Shown: positions 15,705-23,468, counted from the stretch's first letter. The stretch is 64,000 nucleotides of DNA from Enterococcus mundtii (GCF_002813755.1 NZ_CP018061.1:853501-917500); one strand, 5' to 3'. Program-made: numbers and translations. Notes: a model not told the origin generated them from the sequence alone.

Positions 15705-17891
15705 ATGGAAGAAAATCAGTTTTTTAAGGTGGCAAACAAACCCATTGTTATTGATACGGTCCAACAAGCTATCATCGACAATGGGACCACTTTTTATTCT
15801 CATGACCGTGGAACGGCAAAAATTGAGTTCTTTTTAAAAAATGAAGGAGTAGCTTTTTCTATCCCACAAGGAACACTAATTCCGATTCGATTAACGTTTC
15901 CTTTAGAGACGGCCGAGGATGGGCTAGCGAGACATGATTATTTAGCTGTAGTAGATGATCCGGTCAATGGTCGTGTGCATATTGTATTAGAAGAGAATAT
16001 TTTAGGGTATCAGGGAGTTGTAGAGGGTTCTGTTTATGTAAACTTTCCAAATCAACAGTCCCTTGATACTGCTGGACGATTTAGGTTTAGGATCCATCGT
16101 AGTCCTTTGGAAGAAACGACAAACGAAATTGATGCCTATTACTTTAATGGGTTTAATTGGTTTGCCCAGCAAGTCGAAGAATTGACGGATTCAACCAAAC
16201 AGGAGATTGAAAAACTATTTGCTCGAGCAAATGACCAATCGGTTAGTTTGGAAGAAAAGGTAAAAATGCTGGATGAAAAAATCAATCAAACTGAGCAACA
16301 AATCAACGAGCTGGGTAATCTAAAACGGATGTACTCAAACAGTATTGAGTTCGGTAATTACGACTATTCAGGGAATGCTAACCTAGCTATGACTGACTCA
16401 GATACATTTAAATGGGGAGACGGTGGTGTGGTAACATATGAAAACGGTGAATATACCGTTGTAATGGACGGTAGTGGAAGATTAGTCAAATGGAATACTA
16501 ACCCGGAAACAAGTGTGTACTTAAAGGATAAAACACAGTATACGATGAGTTGCGAAATGTATGTGGGTGCTGATTATACAGGCGATGTTACACAAGTTTT
16601 TGCTAACTATGCTTATACAGATGGTGGACAAGTTCTTATACAAACTTCACGATTACCACGTGATGTGCCAAGAAATACATGGGTTGTGGTAAAAGGGACT
16701 TCAACTATAGATTATCAAGGCCGTGAGCCTAAAGTATTATATTTTACTTGGCAAACGGTAAGTAACACGACAATCCCAACAGGAACACTTAAAATAAGAA
16801 AGCTAAAAATAGAAGAAGGTGCAGATGCTACACCGCATCAACCTAATCTATTAATTGCACCTTATCAGATTTCAAAAGTACCATTGAATGCTAATTTGGG
16901 TAATAAGGAACAACCCTTCCCATACTCATCTAATGCTTGGCTTTTTTACGCTAAGGATATGACAGAAAACTTTATTGTAGGACAACCCTATACGTTAACA
17001 TTGAAAGGAACAAAACCTACCACACAATCATTTAGAGTATACATTACAGGTCAAGAGAGTAGATGTAGGATAGATGATATGTTACCAGTAGAGGGTGTAG
17101 CAGATACTTGGAGAATTACTTTTACACCAACAGCGGATAACCTAACAGGTAGTGCCTCACCAAGTAACTTGCGGATATATCAGATGCCTTCTGGAACAAC
17201 AGGGGCTGTCAGAATTGATTGGTTAAAAATAGAAAAAGGAGACACGGCAACACCACCAATCACTTTCTACAAATACTTTGGTGAAGGTTTGAAAGACAGT
17301 AATAATCCATACGACTATAGTTGGGATGTTACACCTGAGTACACTGAAAAAAGATTGAACGACAAAGTAAGTCTGACAGAGCCACAGTCTATTGAAGGGA
17401 CAAAGGATTTTCGTGATCAGCCTTTAATTAAAGGTGAACGCATACCAACTGAAAAGTTTGGAATATCCTTAATTGGTGGAAGATTAGTAGGAGTACCTGT
17501 TTCAAATAACACTATTTTAAATTGGGGTAATCCGTATGCTTATGATAATGAACGATCAAAAACGAATGATTTATTTACACTATCTGAAGATAATAAAACT
17601 TTAACGATTCTAAAAAACTGTGCGCTACAATTTGTCGGTAAATTTACTTGTCAAACGAACGATGCCAGTTACTATGCTTATCTTGGGATGCGTGTAAACG
17701 GAGCGAGCGACTGGCGTGTAGCTGGTATAGCAGGAACGTTAAATTGGCGCAATGATGTTGGCTGGTTTTGTGTAAGAAAGTTTAATGCTGGAGAACGTGT
17801 CACGCTTGTGACAGAAACTAATTTTACCACTGCTTCAGTGAATAATTGGGGTGTTGATCAGGTGTATATCAAAGAAGTTTTGGCAACATAA
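15705..17891 (+). CDS. BppU-type baseplate / receptor-binding protein
   Basis: 728-residue baseplate protein. Residues 1-135 match the BppU N-terminal domain (opening KVANKPIVIDTVQQ, then strands), which attaches to Dit. A helix and coiled coil occupy about 145-205. Two carbohydrate-binding-like modules follow, at about 225-375 and 385-540, each ending in a segment of the kind LKIEEGADATPHQP or LKIEKGDTATPP. A C-terminal head of about 120 residues (from about 605), Trp-rich and beta-rich, is the likely receptor tip. It starts directly after the beta-helix gene stop. It is the best candidate for host-range determinant in this phage. Confidence 0.85.
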   Translation: MEENQFFKVANKPIVIDTVQQAIIDNGTTFYSHDRGTAKIEFFLKNEGVAFSIPQGTLIPIRLTFPLETAEDGLARHDYLAVVDDPVNGRVHIVLEENILGYQGVVEGSVYVNFPNQQSLDTAGRFRFRIHRSPLEETTNEIDAYYFNGFNWFAQQVEELTDSTKQEIEKLFARANDQSVSLEEKVKMLDEKINQTEQQINELGNLKRMYSNSIEFGNYDYSGNANLAMTDSDTFKWGDGGVVTYENGEYTVVMDGSGRLVKWNTNPETSVYLKDKTQYTMSCEMYVGADYTGDVTQVFANYAYTDGGQVLIQTSRLPRDVPRNTWVVVKGTSTIDYQGREPKVLYFTWQTVSNTTIPTGTLKIRKLKIEEGADATPHQPNLLIAPYQISKVPLNANLGNKEQPFPYSSNAWLFYAKDMTENFIVGQPYTLTLKGTKPTTQSFRVYITGQESRCRIDDMLPVEGVADTWRITFTPTADNLTGSASPSNLRIYQMPSGTTGAVRIDWLKIEKGDTATPPITFYKYFGEGLKDSNNPYDYSWDVTPEYTEKRLNDKVSLTEPQSIEGTKDFRDQPLIKGERIPTEKFGISLIGGRLVGVPVSNNTILNWGNPYAYDNERSKTNDLFTLSEDNKTLTILKNCALQFVGKFTCQTNDASYYAYLGMRVNGASDWRVAGIAGTLNWRNDVGWFCVRKFNAGERVTLVTETNFTTASVNNWGVDQVYIKEVLAT

Positions 17892-17903
17892 AAGGAGGAA
17901 AAT

Positions 17904-18251
17904 ATGAAATCAATTTGGCAGTATGGACGAACAGGCGGGAAATATGTTGGGGAAGTCTTAGATGATAGTGTGATATCTGTTCCGTATACAGATGTCCCAC
18001 CATTAAAAGGAATTGAATTAGCAGATCAGTTTTTTATTCCGACAGAAAACCGTTGGCAAGAATTAGAAAACGCAACACTTCGTGAAAAATTAGAAAATCT
18101 TGAATGTTTGTATGAAGAATTAAAAAAGCAAGATGAATGCAAAGGCGAACAGATTCAACAGATGGGACAACTGAATGCCACACTTATGATGAACGATATT
18201 CAACTTGCCAATCAGTTGGCCGAAGTAAAGGAGGCGCTCCAAGATGTTTAG
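17904..18251 (+). CDS. Phage tail-associated small protein, unknown
   Basis: 115-residue protein with AAAGGAGG 6 bp before ATG. The N-terminal half opens MKSIWQYGRTGGKYVGE and has a strand-rich segment; the second half is a coiled coil (from about residue 52) rich in Glu, Lys and Gln. Small coiled-coil proteins of this kind commonly lie between receptor genes and XkdX in enterococcal and lactobacillar phages. The 3' end overlaps the XkdX start by 8 bp. No function is known to me. Confidence 0.7.
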   Translation: MKSIWQYGRTGGKYVGEVLDDSVISVPYTDVPPLKGIELADQFFIPTENRWQELENATLREKLENLECLYEELKKQDECKGEQIQQMGQLNATLMMNDIQLANQLAEVKEALQDV

Positions 18252-18372
18252 TTATGAACAAATTGAACGAATGTATCGCCAAGGTTTTTTCACTGCCGAA
18301 CAAGTCAGAATGTTTGTGCCGTTAGCAATTTCTGAAAAACAATTAAAAAAACTACTGAGAGAAGTAGAATAG
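18244..18372 (+). CDS. XkdX family small protein
   Basis: 42-residue ORF, opening MFSYEQIERMYRQGFF and ending KKLLREVE. This is the short XkdX pattern (a Tyr/Phe-rich helix, then a basic helix) found before holin genes in many Firmicute phages. AAGGAGG lies just upstream of the start, inside the end of the preceding gene. It overlaps that gene by 8 bp. Function unknown. Confidence 0.8.
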   Translation: MFSYEQIERMYRQGFFTAEQVRMFVPLAISEKQLKKLLREVE

Positions 18373-18382
18373 GCGGTGACTT

Positions 18383-18616
18383 ATGGAAGGAATTACTATC
18401 GGGGAGTGGATCGCGATCATAACACTCGGCGGCACATTGATTGTAGGTGTGGCGAAATTTTATGCGATGTTCACGAAACTTGATCACACGTTAGGAAAAT
18501 TAGAAAAGACGATCATTCGGGTAGAAAAAAGTCAGATTGACTATGGCAATCGGCTTTCAATTATTGAAGAACAAATCAGATCCATTTTTAAACAAATTGG
18601 AAAGGGGAGAAAATAA
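18383..18616 (+). CDS. Small membrane protein, holin-associated (XhlA-like)
   Basis: 77-residue protein with one N-terminal membrane segment (about residues 8-27, IAIITLGGTLIVGVAKFYAM) and a C-terminal charged helix with heptad pattern. Architecture and place match XhlA/hemolysin-like accessory proteins encoded between XkdX and the holin. It may modulate lysis timing by pairing with the holin; this is inferred from position and topology. Confidence 0.7.
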   Translation: MEGITIGEWIAIITLGGTLIVGVAKFYAMFTKLDHTLGKLEKTIIRVEKSQIDYGNRLSIIEEQIRSIFKQIGKGRK

Positions 18617-18617
18617 A

Positions 18618-18875
18618 ATGACAGAAATCTTAGCTGCTGCAAGTATTATTACACCACTAGTAGTCGGTGTCACAGGGTTAATTAAAACACAAATGAAGGA
18701 TTACAAACTCTTACCCGTGATCAATGTGATTGCGGGTATTTTGTTAGGCGTGCTATATGCAGCGACCCTAGCACCACAAGATTTAGCAATCTACGCATGG
18801 GCTGGGGCTGTATCAGGGTTAGCCGCTGGTGGATTATTTGATTTAGGAAACAGTGTCATTCAGTCGGAAGAATGA
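18618..18875 (+). CDS. Holin, A118-like (Phage_holin_5 type)
   Basis: 85-residue holin: it forms lesions in the membrane that let the endolysin reach the wall. Three hydrophobic stretches are visible, at about 4-22, 31-51 and 57-76, with charged residues at the C-terminus. The ATG at 18618 is chosen because AGGGGAGAA lies upstream; the same frame extends to 18537 without an SD. It is followed by a terminator and then the amidase gene, the typical lysis cassette. Confidence 0.88.
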   Translation: MTEILAAASIITPLVVGVTGLIKTQMKDYKLLPVINVIAGILLGVLYAATLAPQDLAIYAWAGAVSGLAAGGLFDLGNSVIQSEE

Positions 18876-18895
18876 CAAATTAGCAAAGGAAAAAC

Positions 18896-18917
18896 ACAGC
18901 CAAAGGGCTGTTTTTTT
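18896..18917 (+). terminator. Terminator between holin and endolysin
   Basis: ACAGCC/GGCTGT stem (6 bp) with AAAG loop and seven T. It probably reduces but does not stop transcription into the endolysin gene. Confidence 0.7.
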
Positions 18918-18943
18918 ATATAAAAAATTAGGAGGAATTGATT

Positions 18944-19837
18944 ATGACAAAAATTGTAGATTTAAGAGGCGATTCAAGAATTTTAGGACCAACCAATGCC
19001 AAAAGAAATGTTTCTCAAGTAACTAAAATTGCTCGTCACCATTCTGCAACAACTACTGGAGACGTTTGGGCGTTTCAGAACCATTGGAATGGCACATTAG
19101 GCTGGGGAACAGGTGGCTATCATGAAATCATTTTACGAGATGGTACCGTACAATGGTGCTACTTCGATAATGATGTGACAAATGGTGTGGGGGGACATAA
19201 TACACCGACTTACCATATTTGCCTTGTTGGTAATGGTTCATTTACAGCTGAACAAGAAAAAGCATTTGAAGAACGAGCAAAAGCGGCCATGCAACGTTTT
19301 GGTTTATCTGTCAACGATGTATTAGGGCATAACGAATTCAGTGGTCATGCCTCGAATATCTGCCCAGGTATTAACATGAATACGGTTCGTGAACGATTAC
19401 GAGCGGGGAATAACTTAACCCATGATCAAATTATTTTAGCGAGCCCACCAAAAACGAGCGGAAACTATGTAGGTAAGTTAGAAGTGTTTAACGAGCTAGT
19501 CTTAGGTACATTCCGGATTGCTGGATGGTTGGTTCCGCAAAATGGTGCAGCGTATTTAAATCAAGGATACGTTTTCTGGATGGATGCCGACAATCCGGAT
19601 GTTGAAATTGGGCGTTGTAAATCAGCCGGTATTATCAGAGATGATGTGAATGCAGCATATGGATTACCTAGTGGCCTACGATTTGGTTTGGATGGCACAC
19701 TAGATATCCGTAAATTTGCAGGGAAAAGGGTCTTTCCGATGTTACGACGAACAAACGATCCGAACGGAAATACAATCAATGGACAAACAGTGGATATTCG
19801 TTTTCCTGAGTATGTTTTGACGATTCCTAAGCGATAA
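18944..19837 (+). CDS. Endolysin, N-acetylmuramoyl-L-alanine amidase (Amidase_2)
   Basis: 297-residue endolysin. The N-terminal part (about residues 25-160) is an Amidase_2/PGRP domain. Its zinc site candidates are the His pair in IARHHSAT (His32/His33), a His in the SGHAS stretch and the Cys in NICPG. Amidases of this family cut the bond between MurNAc and L-Ala. From about residue 175 a separate C-terminal wall-binding domain follows, with tandem aromatic strands (VGKLEVFNELVLGTFRIAGW onwards). The ATG at 18944 has AGGAGG 7 bp upstream. No signal peptide is visible, so export depends on the holin. Confidence 0.92.
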   Translation: MTKIVDLRGDSRILGPTNAKRNVSQVTKIARHHSATTTGDVWAFQNHWNGTLGWGTGGYHEIILRDGTVQWCYFDNDVTNGVGGHNTPTYHICLVGNGSFTAEQEKAFEERAKAAMQRFGLSVNDVLGHNEFSGHASNICPGINMNTVRERLRAGNNLTHDQIILASPPKTSGNYVGKLEVFNELVLGTFRIAGWLVPQNGAAYLNQGYVFWMDADNPDVEIGRCKSAGIIRDDVNAAYGLPSGLRFGLDGTLDIRKFAGKRVFPMLRRTNDPNGNTINGQTVDIRFPEYVLTIPKR

Positions 19838-20059
19838 AAAACATAGCCTCTCACCTGATGAACATAACTTTAAATTAGAATTTAATTCTAATTTTTTTGG
19901 AATGCATATCAATTGAGGGGTGGTACATAGAAAATATAAATTATCTAAATACTTATTCAAGCTAGAAAATCTATGTTGAGTTTAAACATATGTTCCGTAT
20001 TGTTAATAATGTTAAACAATATTATAATTTTTAATATAATATTGACAAGATGAAATCGG
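19838..20059. other. Gap between endolysin and accessory region
   Basis: 222 bp, very AT-rich. It contains a palindromic AATTAGAATTTAATTCTAATT near 19872-19893 and the promoter/operator of the kinase gene from 20000. No gene is seen. Confidence 0.6.
20000..20043 (+). promoter_or_regulatory. Promoter with overlapping inverted repeat (HipA-like operon)
   Basis: -35 TTGTTA at 20000-20005, 17-bp spacer, -10 TATAAT at 20023-20028. A perfect 9-bp inverted repeat, AATATTATA (20018-20026) and TATAATATT (20035-20043), overlaps the -10 and start region, as an operator for autoregulation would. Confidence 0.6.
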
Positions 20060-20857
20060 GTGAGTACAATACGAAAAGTTACGAATTATTTAGGGCGGAT
20101 TCCAAATGGAGTAACACAACCTGTTCGAGTACAGGCTGATGATGGAAAAGTTTATGTAATGAAATATTTACATGACTTTTGCAGTGCTAAAATTTTATAT
20201 AATGAGTTGATCGCTTACAGGCTTGGAAAATTGCTTGAAATTCCAATGCCTGATTGTATGGTTGCTGAATTATCTGAAGCCGTCATTTCTAAAACACCGC
20301 ATTTGTTAGAAACGAATGCCCTCGCTTGTACTTGCTTTCTAAGCGAATATAGAGCTGGTACTCCAAAAATTTCACCTATTTTAGCACGAAACACTATTAA
20401 TGGAGCAGATATTTCTAAGATTTTAGTTTTTGATCAAATAATTTTGAATAATGATAGAGCTAAAAATGATGGGAATTTGTATTATGATAAAAAAGAGAAA
20501 AAAGTTTTGGCAATTGATCATTCTCACATATTTATTAACGGAGAGATTTGGTCTGCAAACGAGCTTAGACAGTTAAAAGGAAAAAGTCCTATGGTGGTAG
20601 ATAATTTACTTGGGAGAAATTATCGGGCATTTTCTTCACAGCTTACAGGTTACAACTGCTATAATAATACTAAAGATAAAATAAAAAATTTAAATAAAAC
20701 AGATGTTCAATCTGTATTTCAAGATATTCCCGATGATTGGGGAATAAAACTAGAAGAAATAGAGAGTTCATTTGAGTTAATATGGGAACAAATGAAACAA
20801 ATTGAAGGTATTACGATCCAGTTACAGAATGCGTACTCAAAAAGAAAAGGAGGGTAA
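20060..20857 (+). CDS. HipA-like kinase (HipA_2 family)
   Basis: 265-residue protein with a HipA/protein-kinase-like fold. Visible are an N-terminal lobe with VYVMKYL (Lys35, nucleotide binding) and the Glu of YNEL (Glu49). The catalytic loop NNDRAKNDGN has Asp132 as probable base and Asn139 as metal ligand, and AIDHSHIF carries the metal-binding Asp153. All key residues are present, so it should be active. GTG start; the SD is weak. It lies 5 bp before a DUF3037 gene whose SD overlaps its stop, so the two form an operon. This pairing is widespread; its substrate is unknown to me. A toxin-antitoxin or anti-phage role is inference. Confidence 0.82.
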   Translation: MSTIRKVTNYLGRIPNGVTQPVRVQADDGKVYVMKYLHDFCSAKILYNELIAYRLGKLLEIPMPDCMVAELSEAVISKTPHLLETNALACTCFLSEYRAGTPKISPILARNTINGADISKILVFDQIILNNDRAKNDGNLYYDKKEKKVLAIDHSHIFINGEIWSANELRQLKGKSPMVVDNLLGRNYRAFSSQLTGYNCYNNTKDKIKNLNKTDVQSVFQDIPDDWGIKLEEIESSFELIWEQMKQIEGITIQLQNAYSKRKGG

Positions 20858-20862
20858 TAATT

Positions 20863-21681
20863 ATGAATGACGCAATAAAAATAAATTATTCTATATGTAA
20901 TTATATTCCCAGTATAATTCGACAAGAATCCGTAATTTTTGGTATTGTTATTCACTGCCCTTCTGAAGAGTATTCTAAATTTCATAGGACTAAGAATATT
21001 AATAGGCTTAAATCTTTTGATGACGAATTTGATAAAGATTATATGGAATTAATGAGTGAGACATTCTCTTACTACTTTGATTATCCTTCTTTGGAGTTAG
21101 AAGATTATGATGAGGAACGATTCGATAATATACATTCTGATAATTTTATTTCTAATATAACAAAATATTATGTTAATGAATTTAAATTTTCAGAAGTGAG
21201 AGAACTCGTTTCCTCTCGGGCTGCTTTATTAGAAGATATTAATGATTTAATAAGGACTTATCTGTATTACGATAGACCTAAGTCAGAGAGGATTACGACA
21301 CCAGAAGTTAAACGATTATTGAGTAAAGAACTTAGAAACTTGAATTTAAAAGAGCATGTTAAAGTACCGAAGATACACGATTTGGCAGAACGAGAAGTAG
21401 TTGATTTTGAGTATAACACTACTTTAGTTAAGGTATTGAGCTTCGATTATAAAAGGAAAACTGATATAATTGATCAAATTAATAAATTTCAAATTGATAT
21501 GTTAGAAAATCACGATTACTTTTATAAAAAAAACATCAAAGTTGTTATGGGGAATTCTGAATTTTATGATGAAGATTTTATGGACTCTGTTAAAAAAAAA
21601 TTATGCTGTTTGGCCCCTAATATAGAAATTATTTCAATTGGGGAATATACTAATAATTTAATTTTTCAAGGATTAAATTAG
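20863..21681 (+). CDS. DUF3037 family protein, partner of the HipA-like kinase
   Basis: 272-residue protein. The first 120 residues match DUF3037: the opening INYSICNYIPSIIRQESVIFG and the following strand VIHCPSEEY are its hallmark. The C-terminal 150 residues (after a helical linker) have no family I recognise, and the protein is longer than simple DUF3037 proteins of about 120 residues. It is acidic and lacks membrane segments. AAGGAGGG overlaps the stop of the kinase gene. It may be the regulator, antitoxin or substrate of the kinase. Confidence 0.8.
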   Translation: MNDAIKINYSICNYIPSIIRQESVIFGIVIHCPSEEYSKFHRTKNINRLKSFDDEFDKDYMELMSETFSYYFDYPSLELEDYDEERFDNIHSDNFISNITKYYVNEFKFSEVRELVSSRAALLEDINDLIRTYLYYDRPKSERITTPEVKRLLSKELRNLNLKEHVKVPKIHDLAEREVVDFEYNTTLVKVLSFDYKRKTDIIDQINKFQIDMLENHDYFYKKNIKVVMGNSEFYDEDFMDSVKKKLCCLAPNIEIISIGEYTNNLIFQGLN

Positions 21682-21702
21682 AAATAAAATGTAAATTTGA
21701 GA

Positions 21703-21800
21703 CTGTAAAAACTCAAAAATCGTTCTTGGTGTTGATTTTTACGTTATACAATTAATTGTATCAACTCGCCCATATTTCCATTCAAAACCTAACCAATGAT
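21703..21800 (+). repeat. Degenerate intergenic repeat, copy A
   Basis: Block of about 100 bp: a weak hairpin region (AAAATCGTTCTTGGTGTTGATTTTT), then CAATTAATTGTATCAACTCG (21749-21768) and TTCAAAACCTAACC. It shares this order with copies B (22511) and C (23024), although the similarity is diverged. Confidence 0.6.
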
Positions 21801-21817
21801 AAGGATTTAATCATTTG

Positions 21818-21845
21818 CCCACTTTTCGAAGTGGGTCTTTTTTTA
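21818..21845 (+). terminator. Terminator after the HipA-like/DUF3037 pair
   Basis: Perfect 7-bp stem CCCACTT/AAGTGGG with TTCG tetraloop, then TCTTTTTTT. Near-identical hairpins occur at 23208 and 23442. Confidence 0.85.
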
Positions 21846-21926
21846 TGTAATAAAAAGTCGGTATATAAAAATAAAAATGATCGTTTTTAATCATATTATT
21901 GCTTATAATAATATGGAGGTGATGTT

Positions 21927-22508
21927 GTGGATAAAATAGTTAGTCTTTTTAAAAATAATAATTTTCAATCTTTTTTATGTGGTATTTTGGGGAGTTTCAT
22001 AGTTTTTATTCTATTTGGTATTGATTTTAGTCTGTCAGGGTTGCTTGCAGAATGGTTAAGTGCTGTTGGGACAATAGGTGCTGTATGGGTTTCGTTATGG
22101 ATTGTTTTTGATGAAAAAAAGGTAAAAGTTGCAATAGTAGTTAAAAAATTACGTAAAGAAACAGTATCTCCAGAAGGAATTAATATGTATGGCCAATTTA
22201 GTAGTATTGAAGTATATGCGTATAATCATAGCGCAAAACCAATTGCGATTTCGTTTATGGGGATTAGACCTCAAGGTGCTGATAAAGATGATTATATTGA
22301 GGAAATTAGCCAACTTGTTGAAAATCCAAAACTTGAATTTATTCAACCTGGGATGGTAGGAAAAAAGTATTGTGAAGATATTAAGTATTTATCTGATGTA
22401 AGTAAAAGATATATAAGAGAGGATGGAACTTTACATCTTGAAGCAGTTTTTGTTGATATCAATGGTAAAGAACATTTAAAAGATATCGTAATAACTGATA
22501 TTTTATAG
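21927..22508 (+). CDS. Two-helix membrane protein, unknown
   Basis: 193-residue protein with two N-terminal membrane segments (about residues 15-33 and 37-60) followed by a soluble, beta-rich domain of about 130 residues. That domain has strands such as QFSSIEVYAYNHS, PIAISFMGI and LHLEAVFVD. GTG start with GGAGGTG 5 bp upstream. It is flanked by terminators on both sides, so it is its own unit. I do not recognise a family. The layout, a membrane anchor plus a sandwich-like domain, resembles some small phage-encoded surface or immunity proteins, but this is only a resemblance. Confidence 0.75.
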   Translation: MDKIVSLFKNNNFQSFLCGILGSFIVFILFGIDFSLSGLLAEWLSAVGTIGAVWVSLWIVFDEKKVKVAIVVKKLRKETVSPEGINMYGQFSSIEVYAYNHSAKPIAISFMGIRPQGADKDDYIEEISQLVENPKLEFIQPGMVGKKYCEDIKYLSDVSKRYIREDGTLHLEAVFVDINGKEHLKDIVITDIL

Positions 22509-22510
22509 AT

Positions 22511-22610
22511 AGTAAAAACCTCAACCAATCATTCTTGGTTGAGGTCTTTTTTACGTTCTTCAATTAATTGTAGCAACTCGTTTTATTCCGAATCAAAGCC
22601 TAATATTAAT
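22511..22610 (+). repeat. Degenerate intergenic repeat, copy B
   Basis: Hairpin terminator followed by CAATTAATTGTAGCAACTCG (22561-22580), then CGAATCAAAGCCTAA. It matches copy A in 19 of 20 positions in the core. Confidence 0.65.
22518..22553 (+). terminator. Terminator after the two-helix membrane protein
   Basis: Perfect 11-bp stem ACCTCAACCAA/TTGGTTGAGGT, 6-nt loop, then CTTTTTTA. Confidence 0.88.
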
Positions 22611-22861
22611 AGCAAAAATAGTATACAATATATCATGAATACGCTTCAATTTGATTGATCAACATCAAGTTTTTTCTGATAAATTATCCAATCGGTTGTA
22701 AACATCGTGAAAGTTAAAAAAGTATAGAATAAAAATTAAGAAAAAAATCATCTCAAATAATATAACAATATTTTACAATTTATAGTTAAATTATCTCAAA
22801 TTTCATATAAAATTCTTAAATCTATCATATTATTTGAATGTATAAGAGGAGGTGCGTGCTA
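22611..22861. other. AT-rich leader before small basic gene
   Basis: About 250 bp with extreme AT content. No gene is seen. It presumably carries the promoter of the small basic gene at 22862; several TATNAT-like hexamers occur and none can be singled out. Confidence 0.4.
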
Positions 22862-23008
22862 TTGAGTATTTTGAAATCAGCAGTGAAATATAAAGGTGCA
22901 AAAAAAGCTACAGATAAAGTAATGGGCGACGGTTTGTTATCAAGCGTTGTTGCTGCAAAAGCAGTGAAGAAAAGTAATCAGCGTAGTAAGCAAAGAACAA
23001 AAAAATAA
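22862..23008 (+). CDS. Small basic protein, 48 residues, unknown
   Basis: TTG start with AGAGGAGGTG upstream, a strong SD, which makes this short ORF credible. The product opens MSILKSAVKYKGAKK, has a short hydrophobic helix (GLLSSVVAAKAV) and ends in a Lys/Arg/Gln/Ser-rich tail. It is strongly basic and could bind nucleic acid or membranes. It is not similar to any family I can name. A repeat copy follows directly. Confidence 0.6.
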   Translation: MSILKSAVKYKGAKKATDKVMGDGLLSSVVAAKAVKKSNQRSKQRTKK

Positions 23009-23023
23009 AAATACTAGAAGTCC

Positions 23024-23110
23024 AGTCCTTAGTTAGACAGGAAATTTTTGTTTTTTAATCGATTGTAGTAACTCGCTCAAATCTTCAATCGGCACCTAAC
23101 CATTATAAGA
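23024..23110 (+). repeat. Degenerate intergenic repeat, copy C
   Basis: Hairpin CCTTAGTTAGACAGG-like region and AATCGATTGTAGTAACTCG (23057-23075), then TTCAATCGGCACCTAACC, with the same order as copies A and B but more diverged. Confidence 0.55.
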
Positions 23111-23137
23111 GAACAAGCGATAAGAAAAGCACATGAC

Positions 23138-23166
23138 TTGAACAATAAATAAAATAATAGTAATCT
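23138..23166 (+). repeat. 29-bp repeat shared with 26708-26736
   Basis: Starts TTGAACAATAAATAAAAT and ends ATAGTAATCT. It differs from the copy at 26708 in three positions. Both copies lie a short distance before a hairpin. Confidence 0.6.
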
Positions 23167-23207
23167 AAAAGTGTCCTTGAAACCATTGATTAGGATATTA
23201 TCATTTG

Positions 23208-23235
23208 CCCACTTTTCGGAGTGGGTCTTTTTTAT
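23208..23235 (+). terminator. Terminator, CCCACTT type, copy 2
   Basis: Stem CCCACTT/GAGTGGG with TTCG loop (one T-G pair), then TCTTTTTT; preceded by ATCATTTG as at 21818. Confidence 0.8.
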
Positions 23236-23306
23236 GTTTCATAATCTAGCAAAACGCTTGCATTATCATTAGGTTAACCTTAAACTAGCTGTAGGCGTGA
23301 TTATGA

Positions 23307-23370
23307 AAAGAGAGTATCGATAGCTAGAACTTTTGGGGAAGTCTATAGCGTGCATATCGATACTCTCTTT
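23307..23370. repeat. Perfect 16-bp inverted repeat with structured loop
   Basis: Left arm 23307-23322 (AAAGAGAGTATCGATA) and right arm 23355-23370 are exact reverse complements. The 32-nt loop has an inner GCTA/TAGC pairing. Only TTT follows, so it is not a classical terminator. It may be a small RNA, a protein-binding site or a relict element. Confidence 0.7.
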
Positions 23371-23441
23371 ACTAATTATAACATACGTAATTTAGACAAC
23401 AAAGGAATTATACAATTCTAACCATACGTTTTTTTTAATTG

Positions 23442-23468
23442 CCTACTCTGCGGAGTGGGTCTTTTTAC
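23442..23468 (+). terminator. Terminator, CCCACTT type, copy 3
   Basis: Stem CCTACTC/GAGTGGG with TGCG loop, then TCTTTTTA. No gene lies directly upstream, so it looks like the relic of a lost unit. Confidence 0.65.
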
